Shown piece by piece: positions 31,649 through 42,632 of a stretch of DNA of 42,632 nucleotides (its first letter is position 1; the number at the start of each line of letters is the position of its first letter). The stretch spans positions 1 through 42,632 of the forward strand of contig NXFV01002037.1 in assembly GCA_002803225.1 (NCBI GenBank), in the 5' to 3' direction. A model generated the notes under the pieces. That model was not told the origin of the DNA, searched no databases, and worked only from the letters and a program-made list of their open reading frames with translations. The stretch is from Gamarada debralockiae. Its lineage: Eukaryota; Ascomycota; Leotiomycetes; Helotiales; Hyphodiscaceae. The translations under genes and the position numbers were made by a program.

Positions 31649-33624
31649 TTTGAGCAGTTCGTTTCGAAAAGGGCGTGCGATCACGTGAGGACTGGCATAT
31701 GGCGGCACGGACTGGAGAGGTGCAAGGTGACATGCGAGGTGGAATCTGGGAACGGAAACATAGAGGAAGATACTACCTACCATGATACTGGATTTCTTAG
31801 GAAACTTATACTTATTCAAAATGTTCACAAAGTACAAATGCGACGAGAACACTACAAAGTCTTGTAATGTCAAGGACAAAAGTCAAACGGCAAATTGCAA
31901 ACCGTAGATTATTGCAATGGACGCTTTGACTATTGACAGTTTTCTAGAAGTATTCTGGTGTGGCAGGGGATCTCAGAATTACGAGATACAGATCTGCTTG
32001 ATCGGCCCGGGTAGAAGGGGCAAGCATAATCTTTTTTGACGGGTCGGCGTGTCACCCCGCCGCCGACTGCCGACCTCCACATCTCAAAGGCTCCTAAATG
32101 GGAGCCGACTTGCTTTAGTTGTTCATCATCCTAATCATCCTAATCATACGAATCATACGATGATGAAGCCATCGGCAATCACGCAGAATCAGAAGGATTA
32201 AGGAGTACGAATTGAGTACCAGCCATGAGCCATGTTCTCAACTTTCTGGAGTCGAAGTAGGGCCTAAGTCGACGCCCCTGAGAAAGGCTTTCGAAACAGG
32301 TGATCCTCAGCGCCGTTTCAAGTCCCTGAAACAGACCTAAATGTTGCGCCCATTCGCCAATCAACAGGCTATCGCAAACACCATGACGACAATGGCGGGG
32401 AACCTACCCTGGCACATTAGCAGTTGACAGCCCTGAGGAAAGGCTACTTAATGAAGAGGTCTTCGCATGCGGCTCAAAGATTTTGAACAATTCAAAAAGG
32501 AGTACTGAATTTAATATAGGACTTATGAACCTGAATAAGACTGCACAGAGACAGTGAAGTGTGCCGGAGCTTATCACAGCAGCTTTTCGGTTTGAAATCT
32601 CCAAGTCCAAATTCCCTCCAATTCACGCCAGGCAACAGTATAGCAAGTGCTTGCGACGACGAAATAATTTGGATTGTAATCGGTGAGCGAGGAGGGTGAG
32701 GCGGGCGAGGCGGACAGCACCCTTGCTCTTGAAGACTACGCCGACTCTGCCGTATGGAACATAGACGATTTCTTTCCCTTTTTGGCCATTTCTTGTAGTT
32801 TACCTGACATGATCAGTGGATAAAGACCGGTTGAAACTCGATTGTAGCGTTCGTCTATCGTTGATGAAACAGTTACGGCGTTCAAGTGAATCCTCAGTTT
32901 GTAGTGTTGGTATGAGTCACGGTCTGGAAAGGTATGATGATTCGATCTCAGCGCACACCAAGATGGAAAGGAGGGCTGCAAAGTTTGATGGAAGGATTGA
33001 CTTACTTCTTGTACAAACGAATCCAAATCAAGGTGAGCTGAAAGGCGGCCCACCATCTCGGCTCACCGGGCGAGTGGACTCAGCCACCTTTTCGCGACCA
33101 CTTTTGTGCATCTGGGGTCAAGTGAGCCTACCCCCTAAAATGCCTGTCAGGAGGGCGTGGTGGCTTACAAGGGATCATTAGCGGTGAACATAACGACCAT
33201 TGTCACGTCTTTTTCGTAATTTATTCGTTCCCTCTTTCCTTCCTTTTGGATATCGCATTTTTTGTCGACGAGACTCCGGCTCGAAGTCACCCAAAATCAC
33301 AGTCACCTTGCTGGACATCCATCAGCATGCCGTTCTTTATCTAATTTTTACGACTTCATGAAGTTAACGATTTTAATCTCACAGCCTCGCGCTACTCCGG
33401 ACAAAATAAATTCTGCTCTGTCGTAATCAACGAGAGTACCGGCACCCGAGCTGTTGTAACATCAATTGACACCTTTTGCGTTCTTCAAATCTTCATTCAT
33501 TCAAAATCAATTTCCAGCTCATCGAGCATCCAGTCCTTACCGTCTACTTCACTACCTCATTTTCGCGAGCTAGGCCCGGCGCCGTTCGTAGCTCCTACCA
33601 CGCTCATTACCAACCGTCGAGATC
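31649..33624. other. 2-kb intergenic region with small hairpins and a microsatellite
   Basis: This contains a short degenerate repeat of atcatccta/atcatacga (32124-32165). It also has two small perfect stems, GTCGGCG..CGCCGAC (32043-32067) and GGCTCC..GGAGCC (32089-32106), and a GGTGAGC..GCTCACC stem (33032-33067). An open minus-strand stretch near 32640-32780 (EIVYVPYGRVGVVFKSKGAV) has no clear start. No gene is supported. Confidence 0.4.
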
Positions 33625-36261
33625 ATGTCGAAAAAAGCAAAATATGATTGGGACGCATATATGCCCAGAATGATTGAATTGTACATGGAGAACTGGTCGA
33701 TACCCGAAATTCACAGAGCTATTCAGAATGAGGCCCAAGGGTTTACTCCAGGGTAATGATGACTTCATACGGACCCTACTCGCGCTGACTTCTCTTAGGC
33801 AGAAGATAGTCTACTCGAAGTTTAGGTCTGAGGGATATCCGACGGACCCGGGAGAACGAGCGAAGAAACTGCGTCAACTCAATATCGCGAAGTGGCCTTC
33901 TGAACTTTCAATGAGTTTGAACAAATCAGATCATCGTCAGCTCGGAGTTGCGTCTTTTGCGAGGGATACTCTTGCCTCCCCGGTCAAGTCTCAGGCCAAC
34001 ACCTACGCTCCCACTGTCAGACCTCAACTCAATCTGCAAGAAGTACGAGAAGGAACCTCCTGTAGCACTTCGACCCTTTGGAATGCAGAGCTCTATCATT
34101 TCAGCAATGAAAGTACCTTCAGTCCAAACACAAAGACCCAACAGCTTTACGAGAGCAATTTGGCCACTTTAACGGAAGAAGCGGTGTCGAGCTGGTTTGA
34201 ACCTGGCGACGAGGCTGGTCCTCAAGGACAGGACCGTGAATCGTGGCGGTGTGGAGGGACTACCTCGTTTCCTGAAGTGGACAATGATCGCCCCGACAGT
34301 ATGATGAACATGCCCTTATTTCCTCACCTCGACATTCCTAGAGGTGCATCAGTCGGGTCCTTTCAACCACCATGCGGTTCGTCGCTTGCAACGGCTGGAT
34401 CAAACGCTCAATCCATTTCAACCGCTGAGGACTTTGATAAACCAGCCTCAATATTCAATGAGGATTCACCGTATCCTCCTGACACAGCTTCTCCTCGCAC
34501 TCAAAGATCTCCTTCCACCAGCACGAATTTTTGGCGACCAACCACTACCTCCCACTTGGGAGGACGAATCTTCCCATTTTGGAAAGCAAAAGCCAAGACC
34601 AACCGCTGCTACACCCCTGAAAAGCGTAATTCGACAGCGACAACTGATTCGGGGTATGCAAGTGGGCGGAATTCCCCATTCAACTTACTAACGGAAGGCG
34701 AGCGGCCCAATCCAAGATCCTTAAACGAGTTCAAAGGCCTTTATCGAGTACCATGTTCTCGACTTCATGAGCCGCAACCATACAATGAGACCTTCGTGCC
34801 CCAGCCTACTGATAGGTTCAAGGACACGGAAAAATGCCCTTATTGTCAGTACTCTGGGATTCATAACCTAAGTTGGTCTGCCAAGCAATTGAAGCTCGAG
34901 GTCTTCATGGCGGAGTTAAAACTTGACGTATACAATATCACGGACTGTGATACTGCTGGGAATTCTGGTCTTCATTATGCTGCTGCTGGCGGGGCTACCT
35001 TTGAACATTTCACTGCACTCATCAACGCTGGCGTCAACCCTTTCCAGCTCAATACTCGAGGGCAGCTCTTTCTTCATTGCTTGCGTCCTAAGCTCAAGCA
35101 CCCAGGTTCTGAGTCATTCGATGAACATCTTATTACGGCTTTTAACCTCAACTTGGTCAACCTTTTGAATAATTTTCGGCTCACCGGCGCTTTCCGGTGG
35201 CGGGACAATGAAGGCTTGACGGCCGTAGATGCCCTTGCTCTTCAAATCAACAATGCTGAAACCACACGCCAAGTTTTTGGGTAAGCACACGTCGATGATT
35301 GATTTTTCTTCAGAGATTTTCACTGACACTTACATCGAAGTGCTGTCTTAAATGCTGGCCATCCACTCGAAGTATCCAGTCGATTCAAAAAGACGCCTAG
35401 CACTGTCGAATGGAAGAACCATCAGCTCAGATCCTGGGCCACCAATTCTGCTTCCCCTCAGCAGGAGCAGGACTGTCATCCCAAACACGTCTTCGAGGAG
35501 AATGAAGAGAGGCAAAGGAAAGCGTGGGATCTTCTCTGTCGGGCCTCGACCGAGCCTTCATATGTGGATCCCGAAACTGGCGACAATGCCTTGCACGCGC
35601 TTTCTCGTATTCGATACCCTCAGACTCGGTCCCACATGAAGATTCTATCCAACATCCGAGACTTCGTTTGCAAGGATGGCGTTGACCTCAATCTTCACAA
35701 TCGCGAACAAGAATCGCCGCTCACTTCAATCATCTGCAACAGGCCATTTCAAGGTATCGAGAGCGATGAAACTGGAGCTACGATGTCGAAGTACCTTGAT
35801 GCATTGTTGTGGAAGAAGGATCATCTGAGACGGGCACCCAACAAGATAAACGTCAACATGCGAAATCGAAATGGAGCTACGGCACTTTACTATGCCGCGA
35901 TTCGAGGCAGGCCCGATTCAGTCAGGAGTTTGATCGAGGCTGGAGCAAATGTGAATGCGAGACTGAGTAAGTGAACCAACATTTCTCGATGTTGTCACAC
36001 CACAGATGTTCGAGCATCTCAAGGCGTCGTATTGCCAGTCACTGACGGTCAATAGACATTGATGGCCACACAATCAGCATCTTACAAGCCACTTTGAACG
36101 CCAAAGCAGAAGCTGTCCACAAGACCGAGAACTACGCCCTCAAGGCCTACCTCTACGACAATGTGATCTCATATCTCGAGCATGAAAATGCTGTCTTGGA
36201 TCCGACCGTTTCTGATGAACGACGGCTCTGTGCGAATTCGGTGAGGCAAATGCCTGTGTAA
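33625..36261 (+). CDS. Clr5-domain protein with ankyrin-like repeats, 813 aa
   Basis: Exons 33625-33752, 33799-35280, 35341-35966 and 36056-36261 encode 813 residues; the introns are 46, 60 and 89 bp, each with a CTGAC-type branch site. Residues of about 7-60 are a Clr5 domain (YDWDAYMPRMIELYMENWSI, PEIHRAI, KIVYSKFRSEGY), split by the first intron. A long Ser/Thr/Pro-rich disordered segment follows. Then come a CPYCQYSG motif that may bind zinc and ankyrin-like units (GNSGLHYAAAGGATFEHFTA; later NGATALYYAAIRGRPDSV and SLIEAGANVNAR). Clr5 is named after a fission yeast silencing factor; in filamentous fungi the domain is found in many large proteins, probably nuclear, whose targets are mostly unknown. 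Start: ATG 33625 in the context GATC, immediately before the domain. Confidence 0.9.
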
Positions 36262-36836
36262 GAGTATGACGAGCTTGATACGACTATGAGAGACGAATTG
36301 ATGTATACTTCATCCTACATATAATTTTGTAATTATCCGCAGCGCGGGAGGTATGGCCTGTGGGAGATACCCCTTTGATTATCGCAATGATTTATGTAAC
36401 CATTCACTGCTTGAAGCACTTCTGTCCTAGCTCATTACGTGATAATGTGAATGCAAGGCCAGTTTATTTCTCGATGGACATTTTGCTCTAATAGTAATTG
36501 TAGGCAGGGGGTTTGAAATGTTCAAACAGTTTGAACTATTCGGATTTCGGGAATGGAACTAGGCGAGGTATTAGGTTTTCTGGATGTTGCAGCTCTTTGT
36601 ATTCACACTCTAGGTTCCTAAAATTGTTCAAAGTGTTTGAACGATTCAGTTATAAACGTCCGTCGCATTCCAAATAGCCTCGATGCTTGTCGGCGTTGTC
36701 TCTCAACTTCTAAGTCTCTTCGACAAAGTACAAATAAACGTGTGTCAATCCAACAATACCACATCAACTACCTAATATTCCTATCTCATGCCTGGTAGCT
36801 GGGAGGCTCGACTTCATAACTTGGTGGCAGATCCCC
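36262..36836. other. Intergenic region with GTTCAAAC-type palindromes
   Basis: Apart from the paired palindromes listed separately, this convergent region has no recognised feature. It contains the 3' UTR of the Clr5-domain gene. Confidence 0.4.
36511..36642. promoter_or_regulatory. Paired GTTTGAA/TTCAAAC palindromes
   Basis: At 36511-36527 the sequence is GTTTGAA-ATG-TTCAAAC. It overlaps GTTCAAAC-A-GTTTGAAC at 36520-36536. A second site, GTTCAAA-GTG-TTTGAAC, lies at 36626-36642. Three perfect 7-8 bp palindromes in 130 bp with 1-3 nt spacers look like sites for a dimeric DNA-binding protein, or could form hairpins in RNA. The function is inferred only. Confidence 0.45.
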
Positions 36837-37112
36837 TTAACTCCGTCCAACCGAGACACCATCCAAGATACGATCAAAAGCTTCAGCTCTTATCTGCTGC
36901 AACTCCTGCCTCTTGCCATCCAACACCATCTTCGCCTGATTCACTACTCCCTGCATCGTTTTCTGCCGCTCGTCCTCAAGATGCAACTCTTTATTCAAAT
37001 TCCTCTGAGCATTATGCAGCTGCGCTTCCGACTGCTTCGACCTTCGTCGCATTCCGTACAGACAGCACATCAGCCAGCTCTGCGGAGTAGCGATCTTTTG
37101 CTCGGTGTACAT
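36837..37112 (-). CDS. Possible small coiled-coil protein, 91 aa
   Basis: The minus strand has an ATG at 37112 in an ideal context (CACC before it), opening 91 residues. A short start, MYTEQKIATPQSWLMCCLYG, is followed by a long charged helix with heptad character (QLHNAQRNLNKELHLEDERQ and QAKMVLDGKRQELQQIRAEA). The amphipathic pattern is better than expected by chance, but no family is recognised. The frame is open a little upstream of the ATG. A separate minus-strand stretch at 37173-37376 ends in a GTAAGT donor but does not splice in frame. Confidence 0.4.
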   Translation of the reverse strand: MYTEQKIATPQSWLMCCLYGMRRRSKQSEAQLHNAQRNLNKELHLEDERQKTMQGVVNQAKMVLDGKRQELQQIRAEAFDRILDGVSVGRS

Positions 37113-38278
37113 GGTGAGATATGATTTGGGATTTGTGGATGCGATAGAAAACACTGGGAGTTCGAGATGAACTTACCGGTTGTAGTTTGTGGCATTCAGC
37201 CCAGCGGACAGCCTATCGTGACCCGCCGTGGCTTGGTGCGAGGCTGTGTGTCGGATGGGAAGAAAAGTCTGTAGAATAGAATCTAAGGTAACACAGGAAG
37301 TGAGGTGTGGAGCCAAAAAAAAGTGGTGCCTTAGGCAGGAGTTCACCTGAGACTGTGCCTGTGCCGCAGAAACCACGAGCTTAGATCTACACCGCCAATT
37401 GAGATGGTTAGAACTTTATCTTGGCTGAAAACTTGATGGCAAAAAGTAAAACCCTAATAACAGGGAGTCAAGTATCTATTGGTTCATCAATGGTAGGGTT
37501 AGTAGTAGACGATTGTAATCCGAAAGCTCGGGTCAAGCGTTCAGGGGCTTGTTTGGCTGAAGACCCGAAGCGAGACGAGGGCCTCTGAAGTTTAAGGCCC
37601 AGGATCTGACTCCTGCTCTTTTCTCTGTTCCATTTTTCAAATTAATTAGAAACGCTGAACAGGTGCAGGTGTCTTCGAGTGAGATTCAAAACCAATTGAT
37701 TTAGATTTGAAAGTCCCGCAACTTCTGCGGATACTCCATCTATTTCGGAACCCTGTGAATGAATCTTTTCATCCTGGATCTGCGCCTGACAACGAGTGTA
37801 AAAATTGTGAGCTCCAATAGGTACCTATTCTATGAAATTCCACGAGTGGTTATTAGGATCCAGTCAAATTTGATTACATGAAGGCTATTTCTGCAGTTTG
37901 CACCCAATTTCTGAAGGTATGGCTCCGAAGGTGAAAGCCGAGAAGCCTCAACGCCCTGTCCCGTGTAATTCTGGATGTTTGGCTATGTGGAAACACTGAG
38001 CGATTTGTTACAGAGGTGTTTTTGGGTTTAATAACTATGAAGCGCATTTCAAAGCGGACCCTCATCGTTGTCCATCTGCTGGATTTGGAGGGGACAGGAA
38101 CCTTGGGGTCAATTGGTAGTGACGGATGAGGCTGTCCCAGCTACCGCCCTCAGGCTTTCAACATCAAATTGACTAAATGCCTTACAGGCTTAGTGAAACA
38201 CCCTCTACCTTCCATGTTTATAAAAGAGCGCAAGATTATACTTCAAGATTTGCATTCCACGTTGCAACAATTAACATA
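37113..38278. other. Intergenic region, upstream of the CFEM gene
   Basis: Multiple stops in all frames; no domain or RNA recognised. The right end carries the CFEM promoter, with a TATA box at 38217-38226. Confidence 0.45.
38217..38226 (+). promoter_or_regulatory. TATA box of the CFEM gene
   Basis: TTTATAAAAG lies 53 nt upstream of the ATG at 38279, a normal distance for a fungal promoter. It lies downstream of the alternative ATG at 38177, so it argues that translation starts at 38279, which is also where the signal peptide begins. Confidence 0.6.
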
Positions 38279-38962
38279 ATGATCCGATCCTTCTACTTTC
38301 TCTTAGCTTTGTGCGCCTTGGTCGCTTTTGCAAGAGCGAAATCAACGCAAACATACTGGAACAACTATCCATTCTGCAGCCGGAAGTGCAAAGTCGATGT
38401 CTATAAGACTGGCATATCAAGCTGCCCCCTCAAAAATTCTTGTCTATGTAAGACCGAGAAATGGCTAAAAGAAACGGCACGATGCGTAAAAGAGCGATGT
38501 GGACCCGAGGAGTTGGCGGTGACCGCACACGAGACAGCACGAGCATGCGACGTTTCGAGAACTTCTATGATTATTTCCGAGCGCGAGTTCATTGAAGCTG
38601 GGGATGAGGATGGGTTGACACCCTCGGAAACCTTGACGGTTACTGCCACTGTGACTTCCCTCGTTCCACCTCTGCCGACGGCTACCATGATCGGAGAGAG
38701 CGGCTCTGCGAATTCAGATGGCAGCGACAACAGTAAGTGCAGCCCTTATTTTCCCTCATGCGCTGTGAATTTCCATGTTTATTTATGGCCAGATGTTGTA
38801 CTTCCTGTCAGTCCTCTTCTCATAGGGGCATTTCCGGTTCAAAAGGGCTCTTTTCGCATCTCTATCCTAACATCTCCACAAACACAAAGTCCTAAAAAAG
38901 CCAACACGTATCACCACTATTTAGTACCTTTCACATTGAGTGACCCGGGAGATTCCCAAAAG
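38279..38962 (+). CDS. CFEM-domain secreted protein, 3' end uncertain
   Basis: The product begins with a signal peptide (MIRSFYFLLALCALVAFARA) and a CFEM domain with eight cysteines in the usual spacing: CSRKC, SSC, NSCLC, ARC, ERC and ARAC. CFEM proteins are fungal cell-surface or secreted proteins; some bind haem, others act in adhesion or host contact. A Thr/Ser-rich stalk follows (LTPSETLTVTATVTSLVPP). A GTAAGT donor at 38733 and an acceptor at 38792 define a possible 60-bp intron, but the frame stays open with or without it, up to 39070, through the signal peptide of the next gene. No GPI site or stop is visible before 38963, so the true end is unclear: either a missed splice or loss of the stop. 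The end given is the last base before the next start codon. Confidence 0.7.
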
Positions 38963-39372
38963 ATGCAGTTCAAAGCTCTTCCGACACTTGCCGCCACCAT
39001 AGTGACTCTCATCCCCGCCGGCTTTGCGGTATGCTCCATCTTCCCAATGATTCCCTACTCTCCCCCTTGAAATATCTTTTCAGAGTTGTCACTGAGTTCA
39101 CTCCCAACAGTACAGCAAAAGCCAAGACTGCTGCTGGGGCGGCAGTGACGACGGAATGGCTGGCTGCTTGCGCAACACAACAACCCTCTATATAACCTCA
39201 ACAATCCATGCAAAGGATATTCTGAGACTTCTGCAAAAACCATGGTGTCAAGATTGCTGAGTGTGTAGGTTATTCTTTTAAAAATATGTCGAAAGATGAA
39301 GATTGTGCGAACATGGCTGATATCGTGCATCAGGATGCCGATTGCTACTCTATCAGCGGAAAAGTTGGTTAA
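38963..39372 (+). pseudogene. Frameshifted small cysteine-rich secreted protein
   Basis: MQFKALPTLAATIVTLIPAG is a signal peptide that ends just before an 82-bp intron (39029-39110). The mature part begins YSKSQDCCWGGSDDGMAGCL. The cysteine pattern then moves through two other frames: NNPLYNLNNPCKGYSET, then FCKNHGVKIAECVGYSFKNM, DEDCANMADIVHQDADCYSI and a stop at 39370. Two one-base losses (near 39165 and 39225) explain this. CCWGG..DGMA..CL with a later FCKNHGV is a pattern of small secreted ascomycete proteins, possibly apoplastic; the role is unknown. No antimicrobial or effector function can be claimed from the sequence. Confidence 0.6.
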
Positions 39373-39633
39373 GGTTACCCATAGGTGTGTTGAAAGTGCT
39401 CCCAGACACTCGTTAAACATAAGGCTGCCGCACCATTCTAGATGATTGAATGGGAGATGAGTTTAAGTTTAGGGGAAATGGGATGTAGAATGTTTGTTTC
39501 AGAGACTTTTCAACGCTAAGTCATCCTCATTGGATGCAAGAAATATTTACGAGAAATTGAGATCATAAACTTCCACCACTCCTCCTTTTCTTCCTCCGCC
39601 ATCTCAGTAACCCCTACTTGATACCTGCGTCCC

Positions 39634-41549
39634 TTAATACACAGGCATCTTAACTCCATCGAAGTCGTAAATCCAGGAGTTGATGGAAGTCTGGTCGTAC
39701 TGACACTCCATGGTCGTTCCATTGTTGGTCCAGTAAGGTCTCGAAGGCCAAGCGCAGATCTGCGCATTGTCACCTTCATTGACACCCGCAAGGTAGGTCG
39801 CGTTGAGCGTGGCGGGAACGACGCCCTTCTCAACCCAGTTGATTATAACTTGGAGATTGGTCTGCGGGAATGGACCATTGGGCTGTAGGTCGTTAGGTGA
39901 ACAGTGGGCAGCTCCAGGGACAAGGAAGAGTCGGTACCAATCACCGAGCGCCGCAGTGCTGTCGTTGTAAGACATGCCAGGGTACATGATTGAACGGACA
40001 GACTCGTAGTAGCGAACAGATGAGGCAGTGGGAATACTGTTGTCGGACTCTCCGTGGAAATGAAGGACCTTCCCTCCATTTTCATGAAAGGGTGTCAGAT
40101 CTGGCCATGTCGTGTGCAGAGTATCCTCATATCGTTGCCAGCCTTCGATCATCCAGGCTTTGAGTGTATCGTAGGTAACGTTATCAAGAGATGTGAGGGT
40201 CGAGCTGTTAAGCAATGACAGGAAGCGCACCGGGAACTCGCCGCCAAGACTGCTGATGTCCAATTCCCATGAATCAGTCGTGGAGTTGTATTGAGTCTCG
40301 GCATCTACAAATGAGGCAGCTGGTTGATAGGACAGATAGACACGTTTCCCTTGCGAGTCTTTTAGGCCATCAATAATCTTGGCAGCAACCGCAGCACCCT
40401 TAGCCGAAACCGTTCCATTCTGGGCTGGCGTGGCAGCACCTCCTCCGAGTTGCCTTGCTTCAAGGGCACCAAATCCACCCGCTGAAGCTGTAGTGGCGGC
40501 ACACGAATACGGTTGGCCAATTGTCGAGTTGATGTTGAAATTCAACTTACAAAGATCCGTTCGGGCGACCACGCCATCGGTCTTGCCATCCATAGGGTCG
40601 CATGCAGCGATAGTCAAATTGACGATTTTCTCAAGCTCACACGGAGGAGGATAGTAATCCAGGGTCTTTTCGACAACGTTAGAGTAGAGATGTTGGATCT
40701 GCTGGAAGAAAAATCGGATTGCTGGAGCACCAATGATAGCACCATCCCATTCGTCTCCGAAGCGCTGGACTTGACTCCATCCTTCACGGCCTCCTTCAGA
40801 GCATCCTTGGTAGTAGCTGTACAGTTTGGTAGAGTTCATGTTGAAGAATTGCCTGGTAAATTCCTTTCCGATTGAGCTCATCTCGTGGTGTGCTTCGTAT
40901 CCGAACATGAATACAGTTTCCCAGTTGACCGTACCGTTAGCAAGGAGGAAGTCGGCGTCCATTTGGGCTGTAAAGCTTCCAAATCCTCCATCCGTGAGAC
41001 CGGCGACGGCACCGTAGAGGATTCCTCCGGGAAGCGAGCCGCTGCTGGATGTTCCCGAGTTAATGGCAAGCCCACCGCCACCTGTGGAGAGGTAGCGGTT
41101 TTGGAAGTTGGCTGGTGTGGGAAGCCAATAGTTGAGAAGAACTTGGTCATTTCTGCCGTTGTGCGTGTATGCAAAGGTTACTGTAAATCGGGTAATCAGT
41201 ATTGAATCTATGCACTGGGAATTGATTGCTTTTGCGCAATCATTTTGAAATATTCAGAGTATCAACTCAGAAATTTTGCCCAGACAGAAAGTCTCTGCAG
41301 CCAGAGTCACTCACCATTGCAGTAGTCGAATGTACCGTCTGGGTACATGTTCTCGCCGCTGACCGAGGTGTTGTAGACAGGGCTGGCAGTGACGGAGGAA
41401 GCATCAATGGTAATGCCATTATAGAAGCCATCGGCGGGCAGCGCAGCTTGCACATATGAAGTGGTGCAAACTTGGTTGAAGGTTGCAGCGTGCGCAACAG
41501 TAGCAACGGATGCCACCGCGGCAAGAGCAGAAGACGCAGAGCGACGCAT
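39634..41549 (-). CDS. Secreted tannase / feruloyl esterase family hydrolase
   Basis: Minus-strand exons 41549-41315 and 41180-39634 encode 593 residues; the intron is 134 bp with a GTGAGT donor. A signal peptide (MRRSASSALAAVASVATVAH) precedes the tannase/FaeB fold. The nucleophile is Ser206 in GCSEGG; Asp458 in HGESDNSIP and His504 in GAAHCSP complete the triad. Cys205 and Cys505, adjacent to Ser and His, form the disulfide typical of the family's CS-D-HC motif. Many NxS/T sites suggest N-glycosylation. Such enzymes release gallate or ferulate from plant polyphenols and cell walls, outside the cell. The substrate (tannin or feruloyl ester) cannot be told. Intact and of usual length. Confidence 0.95.
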
Positions 41550-42593
41550 CTTAGCTTCAGATGAGAATCTTAAGGAAAGTGGGTAGTCCCCAAATGGTAC
41601 AAAAGATTGATAAAGATCGAATGAGGAAGAGAAGAGGAGAGGTCCCCATCACATATATGACCTCCATAGCTATGGTGTTTTTAACTTGTCGACGTCAAGC
41701 TTGAGCTTGGGTAAAGCCTTAACATCGCACGCAGCCTCTGTTGATCTGGGCAGGCATTGCGTGCATCTGAACCTTGTTCTCTCCGCCGCAATCTCGGTCG
41801 GCAATTTTTAAATTTCCCCCATCCAGGTATACAAATGCAGTCTACCGGAGATGAGAGGGCCGAGAGGTGGAAACTTTGGTTGGATGTGGTGGCTAGAGGT
41901 TGTGGTGTGGCGTCCACGATGAGAAACAAATATCCCCACCGGCAAGTCCCTACGACCATTCCATCCCCACAGGCACTGAATAACTGAGCTTTCTACTCTC
42001 CCCCACCCTGAGAGGGTGGAGGAGAGTACAACACGTTCAGCGTTCGCTTATTGTGACTGTTCATACCCCACATCCGCTCCTCCGCCCCGCCACCAGAACC
42101 AGAGACGCGCACGCAATTGCGAGTCAGTGAGTCGCGGGTATATGACTTCATATTTCTGCAATACGCACTTTGCATGCAAGTATATCACGCAGGCGATCAT
42201 AATAATGCAGATTCTGGGGACCGAGGTACCTTGCCAATAATTCCAAGCGATGTGGAGATTTGGGCGTGGCTGATAAAGCGTTATCCGCCATTAATAGTTT
42301 CCTTGTGTCTGGTCAAGTAATTTTCAATCATTCTGCTAACCACATGTAATGACCTTTTGACAGCCTCGAGAGGAAATTTATGACTCTATTCTCAGTTTAG
42401 GGGTAAGTGGGGTGAGCTGGCTTGGTCCTGCATCATACCTCACAGCTTTCTTCAAGGCAAAAACGTTACATTCCGTGCAGTTGACGTCGGGATTCTGGGC
42501 TTCATAGTTTTCTACATTTTTGTCGCATTTCGACATCCTCCGTTCAAGGAACAGCTACTTCATTTTAACGCTGAATTTTCTACCTAGAATTTC

Positions 42594-42632
<39 letters not shown>
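41550..42632. other. Upstream region of the tannase gene and contig end
   Basis: No gene is supported. A catatatga motif near 41651-41659, about 100 nt upstream of the tannase start on the minus strand, may act as its TATA element. The last 38 bases (42595-42632) are a pure A run, which ends the window. Confidence 0.5.

Noticed and set aside
32124..32165. Possible CRISPR or satellite-like repeat
   Set aside because: Only a few degenerate 9-bp units; a simple microsatellite.
36788..37154. Plus-strand 100-codon frame opposite the small coiled-coil gene
   Set aside because: Ser/Ala-rich shadow of the minus-strand helix; weak start context.
38177..38278. Earlier start of the CFEM protein
   Set aside because: It lies upstream of the TATA box and would hide the signal peptide.
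39055..39420. Minus-strand 121-codon frame over the secreted peptide
   Set aside because: It is antisense to a recognisable cysteine-rich coding pattern.

Overview
The window looks like nuclear DNA of a filamentous ascomycete (Pezizomycotina; Leotiomycetes is only a guess). Many genes carry 46-60 bp GT..AG introns with CTGAC or CTAAC branch sites. The protein families are typically fungal: STAND/NLR proteins with PNP_UDP, NACHT, NB-ARC, ankyrin and TPR parts, and Clr5, DUF6594, CFEM and tannase proteins. I saw no bacterial or organellar features and no convincing tRNA. Gene models were built by hand from splice signals. For every gene called intact, the exon lengths add up to a whole number of codons.

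Layout. 1-2903 (-): PNP_UDP/NB-ARC/TPR NLR, cut by the left edge. 4921-8296 (+): PNP_UDP/NACHT/ankyrin NLR, head to head with the first. 8810-9711 (-): decayed unknown gene. 10003-11397 (-): disordered coiled-coil protein. 12396-13331 (+): FHA protein of the SNIP1/Pml1 type. 14535-19809 (+): large lipase-like/NB-ARC protein with a long disordered tail. 20588-21738 (+): Fe(II)/2-oxoglutarate dioxygenase. 22138-23745 (-): multi-pass membrane protein broken by nonsense codons. 24374-25223 (+): broken VOC/glyoxalase-like gene carrying a MITE-like insertion. 25498-26204 (-): broken dynactin p25-like gene. 26781-28346 (-): retropepsin-like protein. 28903-30089 (+): DUF6594 membrane protein. 31186-31648 (-): small unknown gene with a frame break. 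33625-36261 (+): Clr5-domain/ankyrin protein. 36837-37112 (-): possible small coiled-coil protein. 38279 onward (+): CFEM secreted protein, followed by a frameshifted cysteine-rich secreted protein. 39634-41549 (-): secreted tannase/feruloyl esterase. 41550-42632 has no gene I can support and ends in a 38-nt A run.

The main theme is self/non-self surveillance. Three STAND ATPases with different sensor and effector parts lie within 20 kb, and two of them form a divergent pair with near-identical internal repeats. The second theme is gene decay: five or six single-copy-looking genes carry one-base shifts or nonsense codons, while very long reading frames beside them (3.1 kb and 2.3 kb single exons) are intact. 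The right end has a secreted-protein character (CFEM, cysteine-rich peptide, tannase).
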